Assembly (NCBI GenBank): GCA_900752285.1
Contig: CAADUW010000128.1
Location: 1 to 46,276 of the forward strand
Reading direction: 5' to 3'
Length of the DNA stretch: 46,276 nt
Origin: an uncultured Oscillospiraceae bacterium
Lineage (GTDB): Bacteria; Bacillota; Clostridia; Oscillospirales; Oscillospiraceae
Positions 1 through 8,718 of the stretch are shown here, one piece after another. Position 1 is the first letter of the stretch. The number at the start of each line of letters is the position of its first letter. Below the pieces are notes generated by a model. It did no database searches and was not told the DNA's origin. It saw only the letters and a list, made by a program, of their open reading frames with translations. Position numbers and translations under genes: made by a program.

Positions 1-80
1 AAAGCCTCGCAGAGTTTGCCGCCCGCAGGCGGCAAAGGGATTTTGATCATTTTCTGTCGGGGCGTGTACCTGACAGAAAA
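1..80. repeat. Dispersed 80-bp repeat R1, copy 1 (two hairpins)
   Basis: This stretch matches 3955-4034 base for base over 80 positions with about 7 mismatches. It contains a perfect 9-bp stem (TTTGCCGCC/GGCGGCAAA, about 15-36) and a second stem (TTTTCTGTC/GACAGAAAA). It may extend past the left edge of the window. The function is unknown; it looks like an intergenic repeat rather than coding sequence. Confidence 0.75.
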
Positions 81-166
81 TACAACTCAGGCTGCAAGGA
101 TGCGTCTTGTTCGCTGTAAGCGGACACGACGTGCGCGCAGCAGACTGCAATCCTTTTGACAGTCTC

Positions 167-255
167 AAATACATACAGTATTCCTTCGTTTTCCAGATTT
201 TGAATTGGGGCAAAAATCCTGTCTGAGACTTCTTGCCGAATTGCGCGGTGCTGCC
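167..255 (-). repeat. Dispersed repeat R2, copy A (truncated)
   Basis: Read on the minus strand this begins GGCAGCACCGCGCAATTCGG. It is about 97% identical over 89 bp to 46173-46261 and to 14814-14902, which lie in the opposite orientation. The distal hairpin arm seen in the other two copies is missing here: the match stops after GTATTT. All copies read through in one frame as a spurious peptide ending LLAELRGAA, which should not be taken as a gene. Confidence 0.8.
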
Positions 256-261
256 TTAAAC

Positions 262-296
262 AAAAAGCGTCGGTTGAGAGATTTCCCAACCGACGC
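262..296 (-). terminator. Intrinsic terminator of the patatin-like gene
   Basis: On the minus strand a perfect 10-bp stem (GCGTCGGTTG/CAACCGACGC) is followed by TTTTTGTTT. It starts 8 bases beyond the stop codon at 304. Confidence 0.9.
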
Positions 297-303
297 CCTT
301 TGT

Positions 304-1167
304 TTATTCCATTGCTTTGGTTTCTTCGAGAAAACGCTTGATCTCTTCCAGCCGCTCGGAACCGACTCTGCGGCCGATCTGGTACACCCGTTCCAGTTCC
401 TCCGGTTCCCGGCAGATCGAGGGAATGTTCAGTGCTTCCGGTGGGCGCAGAACCAGACAATTGCCGAAGCGTTCCTGCTTGGCAACATATTGAAGTTCTG
501 TGTTGTACATTCTGGGACGGATGTCCATGGCATGAAGCAACTGGGGATAGTCCCGGAGAACGACGCCCAGCGTTTTGCGATGGGCATAGGGTTTTTTGAC
601 AAAACCCAGAGGCTGGGTCAGAATGACTACGTTTCTGCGATACCCCATACTCTCCAGAAACCGCAGGGGAATAGAGTCTGCGGTACCGCCGTCGGACAAC
701 CGCAGCCCGCCGCAGGTTACGATCCGGGAAACCCCCGGCATGGAGGCGGAAGCCCGCATCCATTGCACATCTTCACCCTCCGCGGTGGGGCACAGGTGAT
801 AGACCGGTTTCCCGGTATCCACATCCGTTGCAACCACGTAGAACTCCATGGGGTTCTTTTTATAGACTTCAAAGTCAAAAGGATCCAGCTGCTGCGGAAT
901 CACTTCCAAATTAAACTGGGTGTTGTACAGATCGCCGGTGTGCAGCAGGGAACTGATTCCGGCATAGCGTTTGTCCTGACAGTATGTTTTATTGTAGCGA
1001 ACGACCCGCCCGGGCTGGTGGGATTTCAGATTGATTCCGAAAACAGCTCCTGCCGATACGCCTACCGCACCGTCAAATGTGACTCCGTTTTCCATAAAAA
1101 TATCCAAAATTCCGGCGGTGAACAGTCCCCGCATGGCGCCGCCTTCCATAACAAGTCCGGTTTTCAT
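304..1167 (-). CDS. Patatin-like phospholipase family protein
   Basis: A 287-residue protein predicted to hydrolyse acyl esters of lipids in the cytoplasm or at the inner membrane face. The patatin catalytic dyad is visible: a glycine-rich oxyanion loop (GGAMRG, residues 9-14), the nucleophile elbow GVSAG with Ser38, and the DGG motif with Asp159. The length fits the short bacterial patatin/RssA-like group, with no extra domains or signal peptide. The ATG at 1167 has a GGGGG-type ribosome site just upstream. It is transcribed alone, divergently from cardiolipin synthase, and ends in a strong terminator. Divergence from another phospholipid gene suggests a membrane-lipid role, but the substrate cannot be read from sequence. 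Confidence 0.9.
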   Translation of the reverse strand: MKTGLVMEGGAMRGLFTAGILDIFMENGVTFDGAVGVSAGAVFGINLKSHQPGRVVRYNKTYCQDKRYAGISSLLHTGDLYNTQFNLEVIPQQLDPFDFEVYKKNPMEFYVVATDVDTGKPVYHLCPTAEGEDVQWMRASASMPGVSRIVTCGGLRLSDGGTADSIPLRFLESMGYRRNVVILTQPLGFVKKPYAHRKTLGVVLRDYPQLLHAMDIRPRMYNTELQYVAKQERFGNCLVLRPPEALNIPSICREPEELERVYQIGRRVGSERLEEIKRFLEETKAME

Positions 1168-1245
1168 AGTTCCCCCTTCTCCGCTCCAAAAGTTTCATTG
1201 ACTTTCCCGGAAGCGTACATTAAAATAAAAAAAGAAATTGATTCC

Positions 1246-1280
1246 GCATCTTTTGGCAGAGCCCATCATGGGCAGGATGC
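1246..1280. promoter_or_regulatory. Dyad in the divergent patatin/cls intergenic region
   Basis: A perfect palindrome GCCCATCATGGGC (1261-1273) is nested inside a wider GCATC...GATGC pair (1246-1250 and 1276-1280). It lies between the two divergent start codons, so it could be a shared operator or an RNA hairpin in the cls leader. A TATTAT sequence follows at about 1284, but I could not find a convincing -35 box for either gene. Confidence 0.35.
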
Positions 1281-1333
1281 TTTTATTATATCCGGAAAAT
1301 TAAAATTTGGCAACAGAAAAAGGGGATGGCATT

Positions 1334-2830
1334 TTGAAAAAAGTGATTCGCCGGGTACTGGCGGTGCTGCCGGCCGCTGCAATTCAGGCTGTCTGGTTTT
1401 ATCTGACGCTCAGTCTGCTTGCACCTTATTCCGCCGGGCTCAGCGTTGTGCTGACCGTTTTTGCGGTGATACTGGAAATGTACATCCTTACCAGCCGGGA
1501 AGAGGGCACCTATCGGACACTGTGGCTGATGATCATTCTGTCCATGCCGGTTGCGGGGGCGGTGCTGTATCTGTGTCTCGGCAACAAGCGGAGCGGGAAA
1601 CCGATCCGTAAGCGTCTGGAGCAGGCGCATGTGAAGGCAGAGCCTGCCGAAGCGCTGGGCGGCATGGAGGAACGGAATCCCCGTCTGGCGCAGACTTTCC
1701 GTTGGGTGGAGCGGCAGAGCGGCTTTGCGGCAATACCCTGTCAGGGCGTTACATATTACGCATTGGGAGATACCATGTTTCCGGATATGCTGGATGCACT
1801 GGAAAAGGCAGAAAAATTCATTTACGCGGAATACTTCATTCTGGAGGACGGCCAGATGTGGGACCCCATGGTGGAGATCATGGCACGGAAAGCGGCAGAG
1901 GGCGTGGATGTGCGCGTCATGTATGATGATGTGGGCAGCATTGCAACCTATTCCGTTCGCAATGTGGTAAAGCTGCGCAGTCTAGGAATTCACTGTATTA
2001 CCTTTAACCCCATCCTGTACCTGAAGGGAACCGTCAACTATCGGGATCATCGGAAAATGCTGATTGTGGACGGAAAAACCGCATTCAGCGGCGGAATCAA
2101 TCTGGCGGATGAATATATCAACCGGAAAGAGCGGTTCGGCCACTGGAAGGATATCGGTTTTCGCCTGACGGGTGCTCCGGTGGAGAACTATACCAGAATG
2201 TTTACAGAGTTCTGGAACGCTTTCTCCCGTGAGAATCCCATCAGGCAAAGCGCGGCAGAACCGGAACCCTGCACGGAGGCAAATCCGGAGGGGATCGTCC
2301 TTTCCTATTATGATTCTCCCATGTATCGGGAGCCCGTCAGCAATACCCTTTATGTGGAGCTTCTTTCGCAGGCGGTGCACAGGGCATGGTTTTATACTCC
2401 CTACCTGATGCTGGGTGAGCAGCTGCTGGATGCTTTTGCGCTGGCTGCGGAACGGGGCGTAGACGTTCGGATCATCATGCCCGGGATCCCGGATAAAAAG
2501 CTGGTCTACCGCATGTCCCGAAGCTATTACCGCCCGCTTTTGGAGGCCGGGGTAAAAATTTACGAATATACGCCGGGCTTTGTCCATGCAAAGGGCTGCG
2601 TCATTGATGAAAATGTGGGAACCATTGGCACGGTAAATCTGGACTACCGGAGCCTGTTCCTCCACTTTGAGAACAATGCGCTGTTTTACGAATGCCAGGT
2701 CCTGAAGGATTTGGCGGAAGATTTTGAGCAGACCCAAAGCAAGTGCGCCCAGGTGCAGCCCCAAAGCCGCACAGGCTTTGCAAGACGTATGATAGACGGC
2801 GTTCTCCGCCTGTTTGCGCCGCTGTGCTGA
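1334..2830 (+). CDS. cls: Cardiolipin synthase (phospholipase D superfamily)
   Basis: Condenses two phosphatidylglycerol molecules into cardiolipin and glycerol at the membrane. About 498 residues, the usual length. Two N-terminal hydrophobic segments precede two phospholipase D HKD motifs: HRKMLIVD (His239, Lys241, Asp246) and HAKGCVID (His418, Lys420, Asp425), each followed by the expected Gly-Gly/Gly-Thr-Asn context. I chose the TTG at 1334 because AGGGG lies 8 bases upstream; an earlier in-frame TTG at 1307 has no good ribosome site. The gene is alone on the + strand between minus-strand neighbours and shares a bidirectional terminator with the dus gene. Confidence 0.95.
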   Translation: MKKVIRRVLAVLPAAAIQAVWFYLTLSLLAPYSAGLSVVLTVFAVILEMYILTSREEGTYRTLWLMIILSMPVAGAVLYLCLGNKRSGKPIRKRLEQAHVKAEPAEALGGMEERNPRLAQTFRWVERQSGFAAIPCQGVTYYALGDTMFPDMLDALEKAEKFIYAEYFILEDGQMWDPMVEIMARKAAEGVDVRVMYDDVGSIATYSVRNVVKLRSLGIHCITFNPILYLKGTVNYRDHRKMLIVDGKTAFSGGINLADEYINRKERFGHWKDIGFRLTGAPVENYTRMFTEFWNAFSRENPIRQSAAEPEPCTEANPEGIVLSYYDSPMYREPVSNTLYVELLSQAVHRAWFYTPYLMLGEQLLDAFALAAERGVDVRIIMPGIPDKKLVYRMSRSYYRPLLEAGVKIYEYTPGFVHAKGCVIDENVGTIGTVNLDYRSLFLHFENNALFYECQVLKDLAEDFEQTQSKCAQVQPQSRTGFARRMIDGVLRLFAPLC

Positions 2831-2897
2831 AGCATTTCACGCGGAAATCGCAGGTGGAAACGGATCGGAAAATGGAATGACCCATTACAAGGACATG

Positions 2898-2934
2898 AAA
2901 ACGGAAGGCCGTGAGCTTCACGACCTTCCGTTTT
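2898..2934. terminator. Bidirectional terminator between cls and dus
   Basis: Stem ACGGAAGG(C)CGTGA/TCACG(A)CCTTCCGT flanked by AAAA on the left and TTTT on the right, so it can end transcripts from both convergent genes. Confidence 0.88.
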
Positions 2935-2964
2935 CGTATCCTTGCTTCATTTCGTGCAGGGACG

Positions 2965-3894
2965 CTATATCCAATCCGGTTCCAGTTCCGGCTTCATGGG
3001 GCAGTTGTGGAAAATTTCCCGGGTAATGGCACGGTACTCCACAAGATCAGTCGTTTTGCGAAGCCGCTTTCCCGGCTTTTCGGTATTTTCAAACCGGCAC
3101 AGCAGATAGCGCCAGTGCTCTTTCAGCCGGAACATGGCATTCCGGGAGCCGCCGAAGCTGCGCAGATATTCTTCCAGCAGAGCATCGAAGAAATTTTCAA
3201 GCTGCCCGGCTGTGGTGCCGCCGGGGGTCAGCATTCCGGGGTCGCCAATCAGCCCGCGTCCAATCATGACGGGGATATCCCGGAATATTGCCTGCGTCCG
3301 GGTGCAGATCCCGCCGCTGCGGCACACCGGATTGGAGCTGGAAGCAAGACAGTAGGAAAACCAGTCCTCCCGCAAGGGCCGGTCATAAAAATCCTTCCGG
3401 ACCCGAGGGTGCAGGATCAGAAGGTCCAGCGGATACCGGTTGAAAATGTCCAGAAGTCGGGGAAATTCTTCCGGGTCTGTCAGACCAAGCCGGGTCTTAA
3501 CAGAAATCGGGATAGGGGAGCGGGCACAGACCGTATCAAGGAAACTGTCCAGCCGGGCAGGGTCTGCCAGCATTCCGCTTCCTTTCCCTTTGGAAACCAC
3601 CGTACCGGAGGGACAGCCCAGATTCAGGTTGATTTGCCGGTATCCCCGGTCGGCACATACCTGGGCTGCCCAGAGAAAGTCCTCCGGCTCCTTCGTAAGT
3701 ACCTGCGGAACCGCAAAAAAGTCCTCCGAGGCGGCCTCGGGAAGTTCCCGCGCCTCCCGGGGCGTCAGGCTCCGGTGCTGCGTCGGAGAGAAAAAGGGCA
3801 TAAAGTATCCGTCCACACCCGGAAAAAATGCATGGTGCAGATGTCGGTAAACCGAATCCGTAAGCCCCTCCATGGGTGCCGCGTAGCAGGACAT
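2965..3894 (-). CDS. dus: tRNA-dihydrouridine synthase
   Basis: An FMN-dependent enzyme reducing specific uridines in the tRNA D-loop to dihydrouridine. About 309 residues with TIM-barrel signatures in order: AAPMEGLTD at the N-terminus, NLNLGCPSG with the conserved cysteine, the phosphate-binding LILHPRVRKD, and IGRGLIGDPG near the C-terminal helical domain. The NLGCPS context resembles the DusC-like branch, but the target position is not certain. I prefer the ATG at 3894, which follows GGAGG with good spacing, over the TTG 15 bases upstream. It lies downstream of RNase J in the same direction, separated by a hairpin and repeat R1. Confidence 0.93.
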   Translation of the reverse strand: MSCYAAPMEGLTDSVYRHLHHAFFPGVDGYFMPFFSPTQHRSLTPREARELPEAASEDFFAVPQVLTKEPEDFLWAAQVCADRGYRQINLNLGCPSGTVVSKGKGSGMLADPARLDSFLDTVCARSPIPISVKTRLGLTDPEEFPRLLDIFNRYPLDLLILHPRVRKDFYDRPLREDWFSYCLASSSNPVCRSGGICTRTQAIFRDIPVMIGRGLIGDPGMLTPGGTTAGQLENFFDALLEEYLRSFGGSRNAMFRLKEHWRYLLCRFENTEKPGKRLRKTTDLVEYRAITREIFHNCPMKPELEPDWI

Positions 3895-3920
3895 ATGGAA
3901 TCCCTCCAATCCATAAATTC

Positions 3921-3945
3921 AGCCCGACCGGATTCCGGCCGGGCT
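3921..3945 (-). terminator. Possible weak terminator between rnj and dus
   Basis: An 11-bp stem with one mismatch (AGCCCGACCGG/CCGGCCGGGCT, loop ATT). On the minus strand it is followed only by GAATTTA, so termination would be partial at best. It could instead be an RNA-processing or stability hairpin. Confidence 0.4.
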
Positions 3946-3954
3946 GATTGCGAA

Positions 3955-4034
3955 AAAGCCTCGCAGAGTTTGCCGCCCGCAGGCGGCAAAGAGATTAAGA
4001 ACATTTTCTGGTGGGGCGTGTATCTGACAGAAAA
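3955..4034. repeat. Dispersed 80-bp repeat R1, copy 2
   Basis: Same orientation as copy 1 at 1-80, with about 91% identity and no gaps. It keeps the TTTGCCGCC/GGCGGCAAA hairpin. It sits immediately downstream of the RNase J stop codon. Confidence 0.78.
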
Positions 4035-4045
4035 GAAAGCAGAGA

Positions 4046-5701
4046 TCATATTTCCATGATAACAGGCAGGATCATAGGATTACGTTTGGTGGTTTTGAAC
4101 AGGTAGCCGCTGATATCGTTCTTGATTGCGGACTTGATGGCAGCCCAGTCCCGCACCCGCTTGCGCTGGCAGCGGTCGATGGCTTCCAGTGCAACCTGCC
4201 GAAGCTCGGTCATCAGATCTTCGGATTCCTTTACGTAAATAAAGCCCCGGGTGATGATGTCAGGCCCGGAAATCACGGAACCGTCCTGACTGGACAGATT
4301 GACGCACACAACGATCATGCCGTCCTGTGCCAGATGCTTCCGGTCCCGGAGTACCACACTGCCTACATCGCCGACGCCGGTACCATCCACAAAGACCTTT
4401 CCTGCGGTGACAGGGGTACCGACTTTGCAGGTTTTTCCGGACAGCTCAAAAACGGTTCCGATTTCCCCAATGTGAATGTTCCGGGGATTCATTCCCATGG
4501 ACTGCGCCAGCTTGCTGTGCAGCTGCAAATGCCGCTGCTCACCGTGAACGGGAATAAAGAATTTGGGCTTTACAAGAGCATGAATGATTTTCAGCTCTTC
4601 CTGACAGGCATGTCCGGAAACATGGAGCCCTTCACTCTTTTCGTAGACTACCTCGGCACCCTTCCGGTACAGCTCGTTGATGATCCGGGAAACAGCCTTC
4701 TCGTTGCCGGGAATGGCAGAAGCGGAAATGATGATCCGATCCCCGGAGGTGATCTCCACCTGCTTGTGGGTAGAAAATGCCATCCGGTACAGGGCAGACA
4801 TGTTTTCACCCTGAGAACCGGTGGACACAATAACCAGCTTGTTCTTGGGGATGCTCTTGATGGCGGTAATATCCACCAGTGTACCGGGCTTGACCTTCAG
4901 GTACCCCAGCTCCTGAGCAACCTTCAGCATGTTTTCCATGCTTCTGCCGGAGACGGCAACCTTCCGGCCATACCGCTGCGCGGTGGCAAGTACCGCCTGA
5001 ATCCGGTGCATATTGGAGGCAAAGGTCGTGACAATGATCCGCTGATCGCAGTTTTTAAACTGGCGGTCAAGGCTTTCGGCAACTACGTTTTCACTGGGGG
5101 TGTAGCCCTGCCGCTCCACGTTGGTGGAGTCCATGAGCAGTGCCAGAACGCCGTCGTTGCCCAACTGCCCGAACCTGGCAAGATCCGTCATACCGTCTAC
5201 GGCAGTAGGGTCGATCTTGAAGTCGCCGGTCATGATCACCGTGCCGACCGGAGTCCGGATGGCAAAGCTTACCGCGTCGGCAATGGAGTGGTTGACGTGG
5301 ATGAATTCCACACTGAAGCAGCCTGCCTTAACCACATCGCCGGGCTTGTGGGTGACGAGCTTGACCGTGTTGTCCAGATGATGCTCTTCAAGCTTCAGCT
5401 TGATCAAACCGTTGGTCATGGCGGTGCCGTGAATGGGGCAGTTTATCTGCTTCATGCAGTAGGGGATGGAGCCAATATGGTCCTCGTGTCCGTGGGTGAT
5501 GAACATGCCCCGCAGCTTCTTCTGATTTGCGACCAGATAGGAAAAGTCCGGGATCACCAGATCTACGCCGTACATATCCTCGTCGGGAAAACCCACACCG
5601 CAGTCGACAACGATCATGTCCTTGCCGTACTCCAGAACGGTGATGTTCTTGCCGATTTCATCCAGTCCGCCAAGAGGAATAATTTTCAGTTTTTCAGCCA
5701 A
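4046..5701 (-). CDS. rnj: Ribonuclease J
   Basis: A metallo-beta-lactamase/beta-CASP ribonuclease with 5'-3' exonuclease and endonuclease activity, central to mRNA decay and rRNA maturation in Firmicutes. About 551 residues, matching RNase J1/J2. The zinc motif HGHEDH is at residues 70-75; GDFKIDPT and the beta-CASP motif PVHGEQRHL follow. I placed the start at the TTG at 5701: AAAGGAG lies 11 bases upstream and the protein then begins AEKLKIIPLGG, as family members do. The open frame extends further upstream, but that part reads like leader sequence. The J1/J2 paralog cannot be told from this copy alone. Confidence 0.95.
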   Translation of the reverse strand: MAEKLKIIPLGGLDEIGKNITVLEYGKDMIVVDCGVGFPDEDMYGVDLVIPDFSYLVANQKKLRGMFITHGHEDHIGSIPYCMKQINCPIHGTAMTNGLIKLKLEEHHLDNTVKLVTHKPGDVVKAGCFSVEFIHVNHSIADAVSFAIRTPVGTVIMTGDFKIDPTAVDGMTDLARFGQLGNDGVLALLMDSTNVERQGYTPSENVVAESLDRQFKNCDQRIIVTTFASNMHRIQAVLATAQRYGRKVAVSGRSMENMLKVAQELGYLKVKPGTLVDITAIKSIPKNKLVIVSTGSQGENMSALYRMAFSTHKQVEITSGDRIIISASAIPGNEKAVSRIINELYRKGAEVVYEKSEGLHVSGHACQEELKIIHALVKPKFFIPVHGEQRHLQLHSKLAQSMGMNPRNIHIGEIGTVFELSGKTCKVGTPVTAGKVFVDGTGVGDVGSVVLRDRKHLAQDGMIVVCVNLSSQDGSVISGPDIITRGFIYVKESEDLMTELRQVALEAIDRCQRKRVRDWAAIKSAIKNDISGYLFKTTKRNPMILPVIMEI

Positions 5702-5914
5702 TGTGCTGTATGCTCCTTTCAAAATTGAGATGGGAATACTCCCGGAATGATTCGTATCCTGCGCGTCAAAGCGCAAAATACCCGGCAGAAACAAACCCCC
5801 ATCCCGACCCTGTCTCGTCGTTCCCTGAGTTTTGCGTGTCTGCCTGCTTATGAAACCGCAATTGCGGTAGATTGCCAATGCCGGGTCTGCCCACCCGCGC
5901 TTGTCAGAACAAGT
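5702..5914 (-). promoter_or_regulatory. Long 5' leader of rnj
   Basis: About 200 bases of gene-free DNA upstream of RNase J. It contains a perfect 14-bp palindrome ACCGCAATTGCGGT (5855-5868) and a small hairpin TGCGC/GCGCA (about 5760-5775). These could fold in the rnj leader RNA. No known riboswitch was recognised. The rest of the gap, to 6144, holds only A/T-rich spacer DNA and the promoters listed separately. Confidence 0.35.
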
Positions 5915-5943
5915 ATAACACGGTTTTGGTGAAAAGTATACAA
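5915..5943 (-). promoter_or_regulatory. Weak candidate promoter for rnj
   Basis: On the minus strand TTGTAT, a 17-base spacer, then TGTTAT (an overlapping TTATAC is also present). The match is poor and the position relative to the gene is the main support. Confidence 0.3.
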
Positions 5944-6144
5944 TTATTTTTTGAAAATTTTTACAGGACTGCCAAAGAAAACCTTGAAAGTTCCATACCA
6001 AAACAAAAACTATCCATTTCGCCTGATTCCATGGGAGTGAAAGCGAAGAATTTTGCAAAACGGAAATCGGAACCGCCGCACGGGGATATGCCCGGTGTCT
6101 GCCCGCATTTTTTACATGGCCGAGTCAAATCCCGGAAATACCAG

Positions 6145-6173
6145 TTGCACCTTTTCCATAAGTTTGCTATAAT
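6145..6173 (+). promoter_or_regulatory. Sigma-A-type promoter of the gdpP-ftsH unit
   Basis: TTGCAC (6145-6150), exactly 17 bases, then a perfect TATAAT (6168-6173). It is 83 bases before the gdpP start codon and probably drives gdpP, rplI and dnaB onward to ftsH. Confidence 0.85.
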
Positions 6174-6255
6174 ACGGGTTAAGAATGGCTACGATGGCAA
6201 AAAAGCCTTTTTCGGCGGCAGGCCCGCCGGGAGACGGAAGGGAAGGAACAGGCGT

Positions 6256-8232
6256 ATGGATCAAAAGCTTGGCAAGCTGCTCAGACCCAACCGGGGAATT
6301 TATTTTCTGATCCTTGGTGTGTTCTGCGCGGCAGCGCTTGTTTGCAGACAGTATCTGCTTGCGGGAATTGAGGCCGGAGTGACGCTGGTTGTTTTCCTGA
6401 TCTATACACTGAACAGGAACTATCGGAACCGGCAGATTCAGCATTTTCTGCAATCCGTTCCGGAAACACTGGAGGGCATTTCCAAAGGGGACAGTCCATT
6501 CCCGGCTGTGCTGGTCAGCCTCGGAGACGGGCGGATCCTCTGGATGAACCACCGCTTTTCGGAAATTACCGGACTATCGGACTCTCTGATGGAGCCGGAG
6601 CTGGAGGAGGTCATTCCGGAGCTGTCCACCGATTGGCTGGCATCCGGTAAAAACGAAAGCCCGCAGGATATTGCGGTGGGAAACCGTCGGTATCGCGTCT
6701 ACGGCGTTCCCGTGCACACGGGAGAAAGCAAAGGACTTATGATGGGCGTGCTTTATTTGTGCGACCTGACGGAGCTGTACCAGATCCGGGATGAATATAT
6801 CCGTTCCCGCCCGGTGGTCAGTATCATTCTGATTGATAATTATGAGGAACTGACGAAAAACCTGACGGAAAGTGCCATTTCTACTCTGAACGCCCGGCTG
6901 AACGATGCCATTACCCAGTGGACGGAAAATTACCACGGCCTTCTGCGAAGAATGGAGCGAAACCGGTTCCTGTTCGTTTTTGAGAAACGGGATCTGGATC
7001 GGGCGGTAGAGAATAAATTTTCCCTGCTGGAATCGGTGCATGAGATTTTAAGTCCCTCCGGGCTGCCGGCCTCCGTGTCCATCGGTGTGGGTGTTGACGG
7101 CGCGACTTTCGAGGAAAGCTATGACTTTGCGTCCTTGAGCATCGAAATGGCGCTGAGCCGCGGCGGCGATCAGGCTGTCATTAAAAACCGGTTCAATTTC
7201 AGTTTCTTCGGCGGACGGAACAAGGAGGCGGATTACCGCAGCAAGGTGCGCTCCCGGGTCACTGCCAATTCCCTTATGGAGTTGATCGGACAGAGCAGCC
7301 ATGTCTTTGTGATGGGACATAAAAACGCTGATCTGGATTCAGTGGGCGCGGCAATGGGCATTGCGTGCCTGTGCCGGAAGAAGGGGAAAAAGGTCAATAT
7401 CGTACTGGATCTGGAAGCCAATGCCGCGGGGCGGCTGCTGGATGAGATTCGCGCAGTGCCGGAATATCGGGACATTTTCATCTCCGGACAGGATGCATTG
7501 CTGGAAAGCGATAACCGAAGCACGCTTGTGGTTGTGGATACCAACCGCCCGGATCAGGTGGAATGCAAGCCCCTGCTGGAGGCGATTTCCAAAATCTGTG
7601 TGGTGGATCATCACCGCCGGGCCGCAGACTATATCAGCCCCGTGGTAGTGAATCTGCACGAGCCCTACGCCTCTTCCGCTTCCGAGCTGGTAACGGAGCT
7701 GGTCATGTATGCGGTAGACAGCAAGGACGTGCTTCCCATTGAGGCCAAGAGCCTGCTGGCAGGCATTTGCCTGGATACCAAGTTCTTCAATGTCCGTACG
7801 GGAGAGCGTACCTTCGAAGCGGCGGCAGCGCTGCGGAGAATGGGCGCGGATCCCACGGAAGTGAAGATGCTGCTGCAGACCGATTTCCAGGATACCATGG
7901 CAAAGTATCAGATCATTCGTTCCGCAAGACTCTACCGGCAGGAGCTTGCGATCGCGGCGCTGAATACCGCCACGACCCGGATCCTTGCGGCGCAGGCAGC
8001 GGACGAACTGCTGAATATTTCCGGCATTACCGGCTCCTTCGTTCTGTATCCGGATGAAGATCAGGTGATTATTTCTGCCAGAAGCATTGGCAGCGCCAAT
8101 GTGCAGATGATTCTGGAACCTCTGGGCGGCGGCGGAAACACTGCCACGGCCGGCGCACAGATGAAGGGCGTCACCACCAAGGAAGCGCTGGATATGCTGG
8201 TGGCATCCATTGACAAATTCTATGAAAGTTGA
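6256..8232 (+). CDS. gdpP: Cyclic-di-AMP phosphodiesterase GdpP (DHH/DHHA1)
   Basis: Hydrolyses the second messenger c-di-AMP, linking wall and osmotic homeostasis to signalling. 658 residues, the usual length. Order: two N-terminal membrane helices, a PAS-like region, a degenerate GGDEF domain (ALSRGGDQA), then the DHH domain ([12 protein letters not shown] from 353; DHH at 451-453) and DHHA1 with the GGGGN motif near the C-terminus. The ATG at 6256 was chosen because GGAAGGAAC precedes it and the protein then begins with the first membrane helix; the frame is open further upstream but lacks family similarity. It is followed closely by rplI, as in many Firmicutes. Confidence 0.95.
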   Translation: MDQKLGKLLRPNRGIYFLILGVFCAAALVCRQYLLAGIEAGVTLVVFLIYTLNRNYRNRQIQHFLQSVPETLEGISKGDSPFPAVLVSLGDGRILWMNHRFSEITGLSDSLMEPELEEVIPELSTDWLASGKNESPQDIAVGNRRYRVYGVPVHTGESKGLMMGVLYLCDLTELYQIRDEYIRSRPVVSIILIDNYEELTKNLTESAISTLNARLNDAITQWTENYHGLLRRMERNRFLFVFEKRDLDRAVENKFSLLESVHEILSPSGLPASVSIGVGVDGATFEESYDFASLSIEMALSRGGDQAVIKNRFNFSFFGGRNKEADYRSKVRSRVTANSLMELIGQSSHVFVMGHKNADLDSVGAAMGIACLCRKKGKKVNIVLDLEANAAGRLLDEIRAVPEYRDIFISGQDALLESDNRSTLVVVDTNRPDQVECKPLLEAISKICVVDHHRRAADYISPVVVNLHEPYASSASELVTELVMYAVDSKDVLPIEAKSLLAGICLDTKFFNVRTGERTFEAAAALRRMGADPTEVKMLLQTDFQDTMAKYQIIRSARLYRQELAIAALNTATTRILAAQAADELLNISGITGSFVLYPDEDQVIISARSIGSANVQMILEPLGGGGNTATAGAQMKGVTTKEALDMLVASIDKFYES

Positions 8233-8243
8233 GGAAAGAAGAT

Positions 8244-8687
8244 ATGAAAGTCATTTTGCTGCAGGACATTCGCGGAAAGGGAAAGAAGGGACAGATGCTG
8301 GAGGTTTCCGATGGCTATGCCCGGAACTACATGCTGCCCCGGAAGCTGGCGGTGGAGGCGACTCCCGATGCCGTTAACACCATGCGGATGAATGATAAGG
8401 CAACCCAGGAGCGGATCGCCCGGGAAAAGGCGGAGGCTATGGAAATCTCCAGGAAGCTTCGGGGCATGACCCTCACCGTCACTGCCAAGGGCGGCGGCGC
8501 GGGTCGGCTGTTCGGCTCCGTGACCAATCAGGAAATTGCCGAAGCGCTGGAAAAGAACGGGATCAAACTGGACAAGCGAAAGATTGCCATTGCCGACCCT
8601 ATCAAGAGTGTAGGGACCTACACCGTGACCTGCAAGCTGGGTTATGAGATTTCCGCTCCTCTGACGGTGAAGATCGAAGAGGTATAA
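8244..8687 (+). CDS. rplI: 50S ribosomal protein L9
   Basis: A component of the large ribosomal subunit that binds 23S rRNA near the L1 stalk. 147 residues, the family length. The N-terminus [17 protein letters not shown] is the rRNA-binding domain signature, including the glycine/lysine motif, followed by the long connecting helix and C-terminal domain. The ATG at 8244 follows AGGAAAGAAG with correct spacing. It begins 11 bases after gdpP and precedes dnaB, a conserved order. Confidence 0.97.
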   Translation: MKVILLQDIRGKGKKGQMLEVSDGYARNYMLPRKLAVEATPDAVNTMRMNDKATQERIAREKAEAMEISRKLRGMTLTVTAKGGGAGRLFGSVTNQEIAEALEKNGIKLDKRKIAIADPIKSVGTYTVTCKLGYEISAPLTVKIEEV

Positions 8688-8718
8688 GCGCATTTTGTAG
8701 AGAAAGGGAGGGAAAGCC

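Noticed and set aside
4334..5728. Very long open frame antisense to RNase J
   Set aside because: It mirrors the RNase J coding frame, has no ribosome site and reads as low-quality protein; such antisense frames are common in GC-rich genes.
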